Shown: one piece after another, positions 45,291-57,251 of the stretch | Position numbering within the stretch: the first letter of the stretch is position 1 | Layout of the letters: each line of letters begins with the position of its first letter | Source of the DNA: Terebella lapidaria | Lineage: Eukaryota > Annelida > Polychaeta > Terebellida > Terebellidae | Direction of reading: 5' to 3' | Assembly (NCBI GenBank): GCA_949152475.1 | Contig: OX424565.1 | Span: 11,663,953-11,727,952, forward strand | Length of the DNA stretch: 64,000 bases | Made by a program: the position numbers and the translations under genes | Notes under the pieces: generated by a model | Seen by the model: only the letters and a program-made list of their open reading frames with translations | Told to the model about the DNA's origin: nothing | Database searches by the model: none

Positions 45291-45527
45291 TAGACGTGGA
45301 ATCAATACCCAGTATCAAGTATTCCGAGCAAACAAAACAGGGTCCGTTATCCAATCTCATAGTCCGGGGACAGAAAGTCATATCAGGCATACGAAGTGAG
45401 AGAAAACAAAAATGACAGGGAAACTCATGAACCCCCGTAAATGGCCATCAGGAGGTGAAATCAGGTGTTCCGGAAAGAGTGAGCATTTCCTGCCCCACTA
45501 GTGGCACCCGTCATGAATTCCCCAAAA
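45291..45527 (-). other. 3' untranslated end of the Penelope-like element
   Basis: From the stop of the reverse transcriptase to the terminus ATTGATTCCACGTCTA. This segment alone recurs at 10,545, 35,638 and 53,461, and at the end of the deleted copy (6,468), always with the same 3' end. Confidence 0.9.
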
Positions 45528-47513
45528 TTAACATGAAAACAGATCTAGTTGCATGGCAGACATGGATTTGCTGTATTTATCAACCAGATCATGATGACGT
45601 CCATAGAATTTCTTAAACGCAGCGATAAGTCTTGGTAAAACATATCCTTGTCGTAGCAGTTTAGAGACTAGCTGGGCACTTCGATAGACAAAGTCCTCAT
45701 ATTTGCAACTAGCTCTGGAATAGCGTATAAGTTGAGAAACAAACACACCATATGCCGGTGACATAGGAATGTTGCTGCTTAGAAAAGGGAAATTGACTAT
45801 GGAAAAATTGAAATCATCACGTTTGTCATATAATCTAGTTGACAGGTTAGAATCATTATCAATCTCCAACCTCAGGTCTAGATAGTTGGAAAAATTAGCG
45901 GATTCTGTAGTATCCTTAATTTCAAGTTCCTTAGGATATATGACATCCAAATAATCACCAAACTTGGGATTACTTAGCGACAATACATCATCTATGTATC
46001 GGAAAGTGAAATTAAAATTACATGTTAGTTTCTTAGAACCTCCTCTTTGTAAATGTTGGATAAAATCTGATTCATACGAGTATAAAAACAGGTCTGCCAA
46101 TAATGGTGCACAGTTTGTACCCATGGGAATACCAATAGTTTGTTGAAATATTCGACCACCAAATTCCACAAAAATATTATCAATCAGAAAATTAACCATA
46201 TTTATCACATCTATTTCAGTATATTTGTATGGGGCATCAGAGTCGCCTTTAACAAAATAAGCGGTATTATATTTAACTACAATATAGTGGTACCGACGTT
46301 GTCCCTTTTTAGAGAAAAACGAATTATTGATTAGTTTTTTAAGCTGAGATTTCAGTTCAGAATGAGGTATAGTTGTGTACAAAGTGGAGAAATCAAATGT
46401 TTTGATAGACGTTACTTTTGAAAGTGTGTGAGAATGTAGATATTCCAATAAAGATTTGGAATTTTTTAATATCCACATTTGGTTTATACCACTTCTAGAA
46501 TAGATGGTTTCAGAGTACTTTTGGAGACCCTGTTTAATTTTAGACAATATAGTAGTTAATATTTTAGAAAGGGCTTTGGTAGAACATGATGCTGAACCTG
46601 AAATATATCTTTGTTTGTGTGGATTTTTGTGCAACTTTGGGATCCAATATAAGTTCGGTAGATTAGAATCTTTACATGAGGTAGTAATACCAAACGAATG
46701 CAATACAGACAAATGATTTGATAAAATATCCTGTTTGGGCACGGCAATGGCTTGGTATGTACTATTGGAATTAGTATTGTTGGCAATACCGAGTTCGTCA
46801 AACAGGCACTGTATATAGTATGCTTTACAAACAAAAACAACATTATTAGAAGCTTTATTTGCAGGGACAATGACGAACCTCTCTTGAAGTTTCAACAAAC
46901 TATTAGTAACCACGGGATCATTGAAGACAGAGCTATATTTAGTACTAACTGACTTTGACAAAACATTAATGCGTTTGTTTACCAATGACCTAATCTGTTT
47001 GACCCATTCTGACAGAGAATCAGTTTCTGCCTTTTCTCGCTTTGTCCATTTTCTGGCATGCTCCTCAACTGCATCCATGATTAACTTAAAATTGTATCTC
47101 CATGAAAACGACGTGGGCTCTCTATATTTGGGACCTTTGGACAAAATGTCTTTCAATGATTCATTCTCCACTATATTGAGGTCGCCTGAAATAACATGCC
47201 CAACTGGATCGTGTATGAACGGAGAGTTAATGCAAGTGCAGGAGGGTGGGTTATGTAAGAGATCATCAATATCCAAATCATTCAATGTTTGTTTGTAGTT
47301 GAAAATCTTGGAAGCAACAGATTTGGTATATGAGTAGGATACAGATGGAGCAGCCGCGTCAGTGAAGTATGATGGTACCTGGGACTGAACAGACTTATGA
47401 TGTAATATATTACCGATGTTAATTGCATCTATACCTTTATTGGCAAATTTTATCTTCAGAAAAGACCGTTTGGGTGGTATATATTCGGAATTCTGTGTTG
47501 GCTTACTGTGTCC
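45528..47513 (-). CDS. Penelope-like reverse transcriptase (N-terminally truncated)
   Basis: One uninterrupted frame of 662 codons from an upstream stop (47,514-47,516) to 45,528; no ATG start is obvious, so the real N terminus is missing. Counting from 47,285: VIVPANKASNNVVF (138-151), LYWIPKLHKNP (212-222), motif A FDFSTLYTTIP (297-307), motif B GIPMGTNCAP (385-394), motif C YIDD (430-433) and NYLDLRLEID (467-476). This is the Penelope-like reverse transcriptase pattern, which primes on nicked chromosomal DNA. The canonical C-terminal GIY-YIG nuclease is absent: the protein ends QLDLFSC. Families with the nuclease placed N-terminally are known; a 5' truncation would remove it here. The palm is intact. 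Confidence 0.88.
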   Translation of the reverse strand, partial: GHSKPTQNSEYIPPKRSFLKIKFANKGIDAINIGNILHHKSVQSQVPSYFTDAAAPSVSYSYTKSVASKIFNYKQTLNDLDIDDLLHNPPSCTCINSPFIHDPVGHVISGDLNIVENESLKDILSKGPKYREPTSFSWRYNFKLIMDAVEEHARKWTKREKAETDSLSEWVKQIRSLVNKRINVLSKSVSTKYSSVFNDPVVTNSLLKLQERFVIVPANKASNNVVFVCKAYYIQCLFDELGIANNTNSNSTYQAIAVPKQDILSNHLSVLHSFGITTSCKDSNLPNLYWIPKLHKNPHKQRYISGSASCSTKALSKILTTILSKIKQGLQKYSETIYSRSGINQMWILKNSKSLLEYLHSHTLSKVTSIKTFDFSTLYTTIPHSELKSQLKKLINNSFFSKKGQRRYHYIVVKYNTAYFVKGDSDAPYKYTEIDVINMVNFLIDNIFVEFGGRIFQQTIGIPMGTNCAPLLADLFLYSYESDFIQHLQRGGSKKLTCNFNFTFRYIDDVLSLSNPKFGDYLDVIYPKELEIKDTTESANFSNYLDLRLEIDNDSNLSTRLYDKRDDFNFSIVNFPFLSSNIPMSPAYGVFVSQLIRYSRASCKYEDFVYRSAQLVSKLLRQGYVLPRLIAAFKKFYGRHHDLVDKYSKSMSAMQLDLFSC

Positions 47514-48165
47514 CTATCCTCGCTTCGATTAGACCTTTAGGTGCCCTAAATAGCGCTAGTTGGCCGGAATAGAACCCACTTCGCTTCTGGGGCCCACTCA
47601 TGAGCCTCAGACAGCACCCTTCCCTCTTGAATGGGACACGCTCGCTTCGTCCGTGTACTGATACAATGAATCGAGGAGATTATAATGCTTGATAATTCGT
47701 CCAGACGAAATACTATTTCGTCCAGGCGAAAAAGTAATTCGTCCAAACGATATAAAACTTGCCCCAAAATAATGTTCTCATGTCCTATTAGGGGCATCGT
47801 ATGCCTGATATGTACCCACAATGCCTAATTTGATGATCTCTCAGTTGCAGCAAGACCAGTTTTGTTATGGGTAGTTAATGACCAGCAGATATTCTATAAG
47901 AGTTCACAATAATGAATCTTTTCTTTAATGATAAAAGTCCCGATAATGCCGATATAATGATTCTATCCACGAACAAGACATAGTTTGTGTTAAGTGTCAT
48001 CGATACTGCGTTATCCCGTCAATGGTAAAACATTGAACAATCTATAGTTAAACCTCCGCATTGAAACATCTCTAAGACAAACTTTCTCTCTATACAAGAC
48101 AAAGGTCCTCTCTATACATAGTCAATAGTATTTGGAGGGTGAAACGACTAGTTACATTGTAAAAT

Positions 48166-48804
48166 TACGGTGGATAATTCATGCCGTTATGCGTGTTTCC
48201 TGAACAGTTGTCGTTGCGAATTTAATTGTGACACCTGAAAGTATTTGAATCGCGACCAAAATCATTAAAATCCACGACCAAAATGTTTTCGCTGCGGCAA
48301 AAACATTCTCGCCGTGAATTAAATACTTTTAGCTGCAGCAAAAACATTATCATCACGACCAAAGTCATTCTTGCTGCAGCAAAAATGATTATGGCCTCGG
48401 CGAGAATGGCCATACTTGTTAGAACGCCTTTCTGTCATCACCTCAAAGGGAACAGAGTATTTATTGCAATTATCGCCGAGCCGATTATGCACAGTTAAAT
48501 GCAATAATCTTCGCGACGGTAATTATTCTCGCTGCAGCAGAAATGTATTGGTCGCAGCAACAACGAATTTCGCTGCAGCGAGAATGTTTTGGTCGTGGCA
48601 ACAATGGATTTCACTGTGACCAAAATGTTTTAGTTGCGACAACAACGAATTTCGCTGCGACGAGAATGTTTTGGTCGTGGCGACAAAGTTTTGGTCGCGG
48701 CGAGAATATTTTCACTGCAACTAAAACGTTTTGGTTGCTACAATCAAATTCGAGACGAGAACTATTCAGGGAAAACACATTATGGCATGAATCAGCCACC
48801 GTAG
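48166..48804. mobile_element. 640-bp foldback element filled with short inverted tandem repeats
   Basis: The left end TTACGGTGGATAATTCATGC and the reverse complement of the right end (CTACGGTGGCTGATTCATGC) match over about 54 bases. Between them lie ~21-bp repeats with a GCTGCAGC or GTCGCGAC-like core: on the left they read GCTGCAGCAAAAACATTNTC, on the right the inverse sense (GCGACGAGAATGTTTTGGTC). The whole is one large imperfect palindrome. No coding content. Confidence 0.85.
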
Positions 48805-49649
48805 TAAAATATGTTTCTAGATTCTATCCTCACATTTAAAATGATAAACACATGGGGAGGCCACTATCCTACAATTATGTACACAGCTGTATGCTTCAAT
48901 GAAGTAGAATATCAACCAGTATATTGACCATTTTACACACCTGTTTGTAGCCACCTTTCCCTGTAGTGTTACAAAAATGATCCTTTATTTGTTCACAGAA
49001 ATAATTGTAGTTATTGAAGAGTAAAACCAACCTAATACCACTAATGGAACAATATGTTGCTTACAGCAATCGAAAATCAAGCTGGCGTCTTCATGTTCAC
49101 CTCTGACAATGTATCGTTTGTAAACCAAAGGGACTGATCTAACTGGTATTTTGCAGGTTGGCTTGGGTAAGATCCATTATGTTGATTTAATACACTTTCA
49201 AATGTATTATGTTTTAAATAGTTCAAAATCAAGTAGTGATGCGGTCACTTTATCACTCTTTGCTGCACAACTTTTCGGAATGTAATACATGTAGATATCG
49301 CAGAAATGGAATGGATGTCCACACAAGACAAAAGCTGAATAGATGCTTGATCACCCGCTTTTGGTGTCATGGGGATTACTCAGTTACACTCGAAACTACC
49401 TAGGGATACCACCCGGATATACGATCACCATCCCTCGGGCAGACGGGCACAATACCCTGCAACAATCCCATATATCCAAAACTTGTGGCCTTGCGATGCC
49501 CCTTCACAGATACTTTTCTAGCACATGCATCATATCTCGTAAATGAGGTCCCACTGGTCAGATCTTGACAAGCTGATTTCAACACTGTATGGTCATTATG
49601 GGATTTCGTTAAAATCCTTAAAATTCCCAAATTCAGCGTGCACTGGATC

Positions 49650-49838
49650 CATATACTAATTTTGGCGGCTATTGAATTTGGCGGTTGTGAGCCTCTTGTT
49701 TTTTAGCGGTTTCAGAACCACAAGTATTTCTTAACATATGTCTAGTTATTTTGGCGGGTGATTTAATTTGGGCTTTTTTCCCTACCGCCAAATCCGCCAA
49801 ATAAATTGTCCGACCAAATTAGTCGTTTTACAGTATTG
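49650..49838. mobile_element. MITE with TTTGGCGG repeats
   Basis: ACTAATTTTGGCGG at the left and the reverse complement of the right end (ACTAATTTGGTCGG) match, with inner TTTGGCGG copies in inverted orientation. It interrupts the unit between GTGCACTGGAT and TTGGATAATAGACTGGG; the other units have no such block there. Confidence 0.7.
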
Positions 49839-52620
49839 GATAATAGACTGGGTTCTGATAAGTGTTTATTTCATATTCACTGTAACTTAGAGTGGTTCCC
49901 TGTTGTATCTATATCAAATCTTTTTTTTCTTCCAATCATATGCCATATCATAGATGGAGGGCTTAATACTTATAAGCACGAAATTGAATCAAACAAAACA
50001 GATGTGGGAACAGAGAGTGGAATAGAATTGTTAATGAAAGAACAAAACTTGTGATGGTGAATTAGATCAAAGTACAAAGTATATAAGGAGGTTTGACAAA
50101 GCCTTAAATTGGGAACAACACATACTAATTTACATGTTTGTACATACAACAGTTGCTTAATGTGTACAATAGAAACAACCATACTCCACACACGGTCTGC
50201 TGTGGTTTGTAATCCTTTCCGAGTATATATTTTAAATCATTGACGATGACAACAAATATACCTGAATAACGATTGTCATTGTGTGTTGATTATGTCGTAG
50301 AGAGAGTTGTTAGTCGAAGTGAAGCAGTAAGCGCAAATCATACACGTTTGATATAGCGTAATACAGTATACATCAATGGCCATTTGGAATCTTTAATGGG
50401 AACTTATAGATTACGCACAGACAGGAGGAACTTGAATGAACAATCGCGTGAGTTGATTTGTTCTCCTAGGAATGGATGGTCCAACATTGCGTGACAGAGG
50501 GGACTGGTATCAAAGGTACCAATGCATGTACTCTGTTAGTCCAAGTATTTTCTATTGTCGTGATGGCATGATAATGTGACAGTAATCTATATTGATAATG
50601 TGACAGTAACAACTATATTTTACACACTGTCTACCCCTGATAACGCCAGTGTGCCTCTGGATAAAATATTTGGTGGGGTTTATATCTAACCCAAATGTTG
50701 TATTTCAAGTTTATTATTGGCATCATCATCATCATCTGGTTGTATTGGTTTTATTAGGTTGACAGTTACATGCAAAGTAAATGGTCTTCCATGTACGCCC
50801 GTCAACAACATTCCTGAAAAATGTTAGATTTGTTTGAATTCACCAAGCCATTCGCTATATAGTTCTTAGTATTTCTGGCACAGAAATCATATGAAACACG
50901 TTTTGTGCTGCAATAGAAACGATCTTGATCAGGCATAAATGATTTGTGTAATCAAACCTCAAATTTTATGTGGTCGACATATATAATGAACCTGATATGC
51001 ACTGGTACATATTGTGATGAAGTTTTATAGTGCACATACACAAATGATAGCTTACCGGGTGAATATAGATAATTTGGCATCGTGTGATCTTTTGTGCTTA
51101 TCAAATATGCCAATGCTGGTATTTAAACAATGGGACTAATATCGACTGATACGCAGTTGACCGGGTCAGAGTGAATGCAGTTCGATACAGCAGTTGTCGA
51201 TGACGATCTTAGCGTGCCTGTACTCTGTGTATATCTCTCCACTACGTTGCTCCTGATAAGACATTATGAAAAACAAACTACTTTGTTTACACGAAGAAAA
51301 ACATCGTTCACACCAGGCAGTAAGTAATTCGCACGAAGTAGTAAGTCATTCGCATGAAGAACTTTCACACAAATTACTAAGTCGTTTGCATGAAGTATTA
51401 AGTCGTTTGTACGAAGCACTATATCGTTTGCGCATGAGTAATCAGTAGTTCTGTAATCTTGTTACAGAAATTATGAGTAAGGCTTATTTGCTAACCGCGT
51501 AATCGTCAGGAATCGAGAGTAGCCAGAGTGGTCGCCGTAAGAACCAATTGGTTTGGCCAAAATTCTTGCTGTGAGATTGTCAGTCAGTTGAAATTAGATG
51601 AAGTTCGTGCTAGAATATCAGTTCGTGCAATGAGCGGCAGGTGGAAAAGGGTGTACCGTGATAACCAGCACCGGAAGTAACTTTTTGTTTTATTAAGGTC
51701 GCTGCTCAAATAAAAACTCCTTTTAGACATCTTTCGTGCTGATTACGTATTTCGTTGAGGGTATTCAAACAATGTGACTAATATTGATCAATACGCAGGT
51801 ATTGATCAGTAAGATGAAAGGGCATGATCATCCTGTAATCCGTCACCAGACCATTAGACTGTGTTGCTAATTAGTAAGAGGATACATGTACATGTACGTT
51901 CATTTTCAACACGCCATGAATACAGCAAGTGAAATGGAATGCTCAAAACATGATTTGTTATGACATTATTATGTACACTTGTTATAATTATACTATGTAC
52001 AATTATTATACTATTTCATAATTTTAACGACACACGTTTATATATCATCCTCTGATACCACACGATGCTTTGACGTTTAAACCACTCTCAGACAGTTTCA
52101 TTTCACTTAGTGATTATATCCCATTGGTACATTTGAAAAATGCACATAACTTTTAATCAGTTAAATGTTTTCGTACGTGGTTCTGCTGATTGATTCAGGT
52201 GAATGCAAAATGTACATAGGTCATGCAATTCGAAGTTTGTTAATAACATCAGACTGTTGTTGAGAGCATGTTCATTTTGTTTCCTGTATGTTTCATGTTC
52301 CCCGGTGACCCCATAAAGCTCGATTAATGTGTAATATTTTGATATATACACATTATACTTGTGAGTAATTATTTCATAGACTTGATGATGCATTGATATC
52401 AAAATCATATGTCCAATGCAAGTTGGACACATGCATGATAAGTACCTACACTGCCTAATCTGATGATCTATCTGACCAATACAACTAATGATTAGTATAT
52501 TGTCTATAAGAGTTCACATTGGTGAATCTCTTTTTTGAAGTGGAATAATCTGTTTCAGAAATTCATTAAAAATCAATGGGCTAGCTTATATTCGATGACA
52601 TAGCACAGTTGCAGCATCCA

Positions 52621-52769
52621 AATTGACCTATCGATAAAGCCCCCGAAAGTTGTCCGAGTTTCACAAATTACGTGGGCAAACTTCTATTTGGCCAATAATA
52701 ACGTTTTGCAGAATGCGTCGTAAATGACGTAAAAAGACTAAAACAAATGGGTTCGGCGATAGGTCAATT
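52621..52769. mobile_element. 149-bp MITE
   Basis: AATTGACCTATCG at the left and its exact reverse complement at the right (CGATAGGTCAATT, 52,757-52,769). The third unit has no insert at the matching place (32,666), so the boundaries are supported by an empty site. Confidence 0.8.
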
Positions 52770-53460
52770 ATGTCCGCATGACCCTGCAGTAGAGTTTGAA
52801 CACACCGGAAAAACGCACGATGTGAACGAATTGTTTACATCTGCGCTAATATAAACAAAGACACAAATTTCCCTATATTGTTGTCATTTGCAACACAAAT
52901 TAATCAAACTGAATATTTGGAGAAACATCACTTTATTATGCTATAAATGTTTCAGTGATTGGAAGGTATATTTTTCTATATATATTTTTAAAGCTATTTT
53001 CGTTACCTTTACATCACTGCATGGGAACTGTTCCGTGCAAAACTATTTTTAAAATACGATTTTCAATGTCCCATTTAGACACATTCGTGTGCGCATTGAA
53101 ACTTTTGTACTGTACAGGTGATCAGGCGACAGCCATTGGCCACTTTCAGCCGGAAAACCAGAAACTGATTATGCCACTTTATCGATAATAGTACTGAAAA
53201 TACTGATAATAATTTTATCCATGTAACAACAAGAGATAGTTTGTGGTAATTGAGTGTCATTGATATGGCACTATCTCGTAAATGGCAAATAATTGACCAA
53301 TCTATTTTCAAACCTCCGTTTTGACACACTTCCAAGACAAATGCTCCATGGTTCTCTCTAAACATGGAGTCAATAATATTTAACGAATGATACGACTAGA
53401 CACATTATTGCATAATTCGAGATGTCGTCCTCTCATTCAAGATAAAAAATATATATATAC

Positions 53461-53621
53461 CTAATGGCCATTTACGGGTGTTCATGAGTTTCCCTGTCAT
53501 TTTTGTTTTCTCTCACTTCGTATGCCTGATATGACTTTCTGTCCCCGGACTATGAGATTGGATAATGGACCCTGTTTTGTTTGCTCGGAATGCTTGATAC
53601 TGGGTATTGATTCCACGTCTA
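53461..53621 (+). mobile_element. 5'-truncated 3' end of the Penelope-like element
   Basis: Begins CTAATGGCCATTTACGGGTG, ends GGGTATTGATTCCACGTCTA. The same 3' terminus as other copies with another 5' cut point. Confidence 0.9.
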
Positions 53622-56600
53622 TATGTGTGTATGTACACTCATATGTATACGTGTATAGCTATACGCTTGAAATACAATATCAACCAGTATCTTAACCAAT
53701 GAACATATCTGCTTGTAACCACCGAAAATGATCCTGTGTACTTATAGTTTATGAAAAGTATAACCAAATTATTATCACTAATGGAACAAGCTATAACAAT
53801 CGAAAATCAAGCTGGCGTCTTCGTGTGTCAATGCGTTGTTCGTTGACGGGAGGGACTCTGATCTAACTGGTATTTTGCACGTTGGCTTGGGTAAAATAAA
53901 AAAGGTCGAGTTAATACATTTTCAAATTATTATATTTCAAAAGTAGTGATGTGCTCGCTTTACTACGCTAGAAAGATCTCTAGCAGTGGCACAATTTTTC
54001 GAAATGGAGTGAAAATTTTAATTCCATTTCACCCATGCAATGGGTGTCCGCTCTAGACAACAAGCTGAATAGATCCCCCTTCGGTACTCAGCTGGTATCA
54101 TGGAGACTACTCAGACTACTACGTACTCTAATCAAACACCCGGGTATACCATCACCATCCCTCGGGCAGAGTTTCCTGCAAGAGCAACATTTATGTGAAA
54201 CTCGTGGCCTTGCGATGCCCATTCTCGTGTATATCTCATGCATCGTATCCCCAACATGAGGTCCCAGTGGTCAGCCAATGATCAGCTAATTTCACCACTG
54301 TATAGTCATTATGAGATTTCTTGGAAGTCCTCAAAATTCCCAAATTCAGGGTGCACCGGATCTATGGATTGGATCACGGACAGGCTTTAGATCGCTATGT
54401 ATACTCAATGCTAATTATCATGATTATTGGTTGAATGTATATTTCATATTTACTTTGATTTAGGAGTGGTTTCCTGGTCTGTTAGTCTGGAATTTATTTT
54501 TAATTATACACAGAGATGGAGAAATTAATACACATAGGCATGGCGCTGAATCAAGCAGAACTCAGGGGTGGAAACAGGGAAAGTGGAAATCGGAAAAATA
54601 TCACTTGTTGCATATTTTTTCTATTAGTGTACAATAGAACCATGCTTCGCACGGGGTTTTCCCCTCAAGATACAAGTGTGGTTTGCAGGACAAGCCACTT
54701 TTGGGCGGGCGGTGTTTCTAGTCTATACACCGTTATTTCAGGTTTTATTTGACATCATCGAGTTGAATCGGTGGTGGAAAGGTCGTTTCAAAACCTGTGA
54801 GTGTGGCACACCTTTTTCGAAATCACTTTAAACTAGTAATTATGCTAATAAGTATGCTAATAGCCAAGGTTCTTTTCTGTATTGAATATTCAGTTGTATT
54901 TTGTATTTGTTTCCGAGTACAAGCTGTCAGTCCTAACTTGGCCACTTTTTGGGTCATATCTTTCAACAAATCGAAATATATGACGAGTGATGAAACAAGC
55001 TTTCTCCCTGTTGAAATTATGTTCCTTCTGCATGTTTTCCACCAGGTGCCTGCGTTTGTCATTGCCTAAATATTCTGAGAGGAGTGTCTTAAATCTCGAT
55101 GAAACATTGGCCGACAGTAGAGCACAGAGTCCCTGATTTGGCCATGTATTTTCTTGTTCAGTTGAAGCCATAATTTAGTTGTATGTTATAACAAATGACA
55201 AAACTACTATTCTGTGCCATGAAACAAAGCAATTTGTACATCTTTCAGTCACCTACTAAAGATATTTCGACAGATATAAATATGTATGTTGGGATGAACA
55301 CAGTTTCAGGCATGGAAAGGATATTGGAGCTAATTGCACGTCTTGGCATCAATAAAGCATAGTATTGTAAACATTTAAATACATATTTCAGTATATGAAC
55401 AATAAATTCAATGAAAGATTTGTATGATATTTTTTTTTAAACTCATGAACTTGGAAATAAATCTTGATAACCAATCAACCCACTTTATCATGTTTATGTA
55501 TAGATCCAGAACTCTTATCACGCACTCGTAGAAATTTAAAGGTTTTCACAATTGAAGGACGTGATGGTGAGGGATGGAAAAAAATGTCTTCGCTTGTACA
55601 TTCATCTGTTTGAAACCATGATAACAGCATTCCCGCGGGCGCGTAATGAATGGCATAAAAGAGTGGACTACATCTCATTTGTATAAATAACGTTAAATGT
55701 AAATAAATGAATTGGACTGTTACAAATCTATATTAAGTAACAGTATGCTTTATTAGAAGAAACAAAACATCTGGAGATGTTACAACAAAATTATGGCCAA
55801 GTTAGGACTGACAGCTCGTACATGTTACATGTTTCATGTTTATCATGGCCATACATAAACCTGAATGACGATTGTTATGGTGTCCTTGAGTGAATCGGTA
55901 GTCCAAACAAAGAGAAGCAGTAGGCCTAAATCATACAGGTTCGCTATAACGTAATACATATAACAATATTGGTCATTAGGGATCTTTATTGGGATTTATA
56001 GATTACGTACAGACGGGAGGAACTTGAATGAAACAATTGCGTGAGTTGATTCGGTCTCCTAGGAATTAATGGCTTAACATTGCGTGACAGAGGGGAGTGG
56101 TATCCTTATGCTAATACGTGTATCAGTTAGTCCGAGTATGTTCTGTTGTTGTGATGGCAAGAAAATATAGAAGTGATCTTTGGATATATGTGAAGTGTAC
56201 GGTAGGAACAACTACATTTTACACACTGTCCAACACTGAATACGCCAGCGTGTCTTTGGATAAAACATTTGATCGGTTCTATTTCTATTCCAAATTGTTT
56301 ATTATTGGCATCATCGAAATCTGGTCCTATTGGTGGTACTAGGTTGATAGTGAGTGACGTGCATAGTAAATGCCTAAATGGTGTATGTCACTCTGTGCAT
56401 ATTATATTTTTGAATTAACCAGGCCATTCGTTATATAGTTCGGATATAATTCGGAAAGTAGTTTTGGTACAAAAGTCATATGGAATCAGTTTAACACTGT
56501 AGCAAAAACGACCTTCATCAGAGTGATCTGTAGTTTCAAAACCCGAGCTGCGATTTAGTCGGCATATAAAATGAATCTGCCTGACTCCCACGTATTTTGA

Positions 56601-56794
56601 TGAAGTTATAGAGTGCATATACATAAATAATCGCTTATTGGGTAAATATAGATAATTTGACATTATATTATCTTTTGTGCTAAATAAATATGTCAATGCT
56701 GGCATTTGAACAATGGGACTGATATTGATTGATACGCAGAGAAAATGTATACTGCAGTTGTCGATATTGCTCTTCATCTTAGCGTGCCTGAACT

Positions 56795-57251
56795 CAGCCC
56801 AAGCGACACGGAGCGCATCCAAGATGGCCCACATTGATGCTCGGGACGAAAACAAACAAATCACGATTATGACCGATTTACGGGCTGACACACAAACTTT
56901 CAGTATTGTATGTATGCTAACACATGAGATGACCCAAATTACATATGATAAATCAACTGAATACTTCGATATATTGCTCAAAATCCCCTCCAAACACCGC
57001 TACTCATTCCTAGTAAAATGTGTGGTCGGTGTCAGCCAAGGCTAAAATAAATGTTTGGAGGGGATTTTCAACAATATGTCGGGGTATTTAAGTGCGTTGT
57101 CATATAGAGTATGGGTCCTATCGTCTATCTGAGTGAATACAAAAGACAATTTGGTGTGTCAACCCAGATAACTGTCATAATCGTGATTTGTTTGTTTTCG
57201 TCCCGAGCACCAATGTGGGCCATCTTGGACGCGTCCGCGTCGCTTGGGCTG
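56795..57251. mobile_element. 457-bp element with long inverted repeats and a 9-bp target duplication
   Basis: Ends CAGCCCAAGCGAC and GTCGCTTGGGCTG; inverted repeats continue for over 100 bases (through CCAAGATGGCCCACATTG and ACAAACAAATCACGATTATG). GCCTGAACT flanks both sides (56,786-56,794 and 57,252-57,260). The empty site in other units reads AGCGTGCCTGTACTCTGTGT (51,221). A second hairpin (AAATCCCCTCCAAAC / GTTTGGAGGGGATTT) lies in the middle. A 9-bp duplication with long ends is the Mutator-like pattern; hAT (8 bp) is the alternative. Confidence 0.88.

Larger units (their letters stand above)
44944..47801. mobile_element. Foldback element with subterminal minisatellites, containing the Penelope-like element
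   Basis: Left terminus TACGGTGCCCCTAATAGGAC(ATGAGAA) and the reverse complement of the right terminus TACGATGCCCCTAATAGGAC match over about 45 bases. Inside each end are ~24-bp repeats of GTCNGGACGAATTAGTATTTC type (45,000-45,205 on the left; inverted at 47,690-47,760 on the right). The large unit is interrupted at AGTTGGACAAGTGCA (left) and resumes at GCCTGATATGTACCCACAAT (right); uninterrupted forms lie at 9,870 and 52,425. The Penelope-like element sits between the arms. Confidence 0.8.
47802..52200 (+). repeat. Large repeat unit, fifth copy, with insertions
   Basis: Resumes after the foldback element at TGATATGTACCCACAATGCC. Landmarks: GGATGTCCACACAAGACAAA (49,313), CACACGGTCTGC (50,192), GGAGGAACTTGAATGAACAA (50,424), module (50,600), GACATATATAATGAACCTG (50,976), minisatellite (51,245) and CATGAATACAGCAAGTGAAA (51,916). 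Further insertions at 48,166 and 49,650. Confidence 0.8.

Noticed and set aside
48230..48750. Coding frames through the 21-bp repeats
   Set aside because: The open frames arise from repeated DNA on both strands; no domain and no conservation.
56713..57045. 110-codon frame including a membrane-like start
   Set aside because: It spans the junction of the repeat unit and the inverted-repeat element, so it cannot be an ancestral gene.
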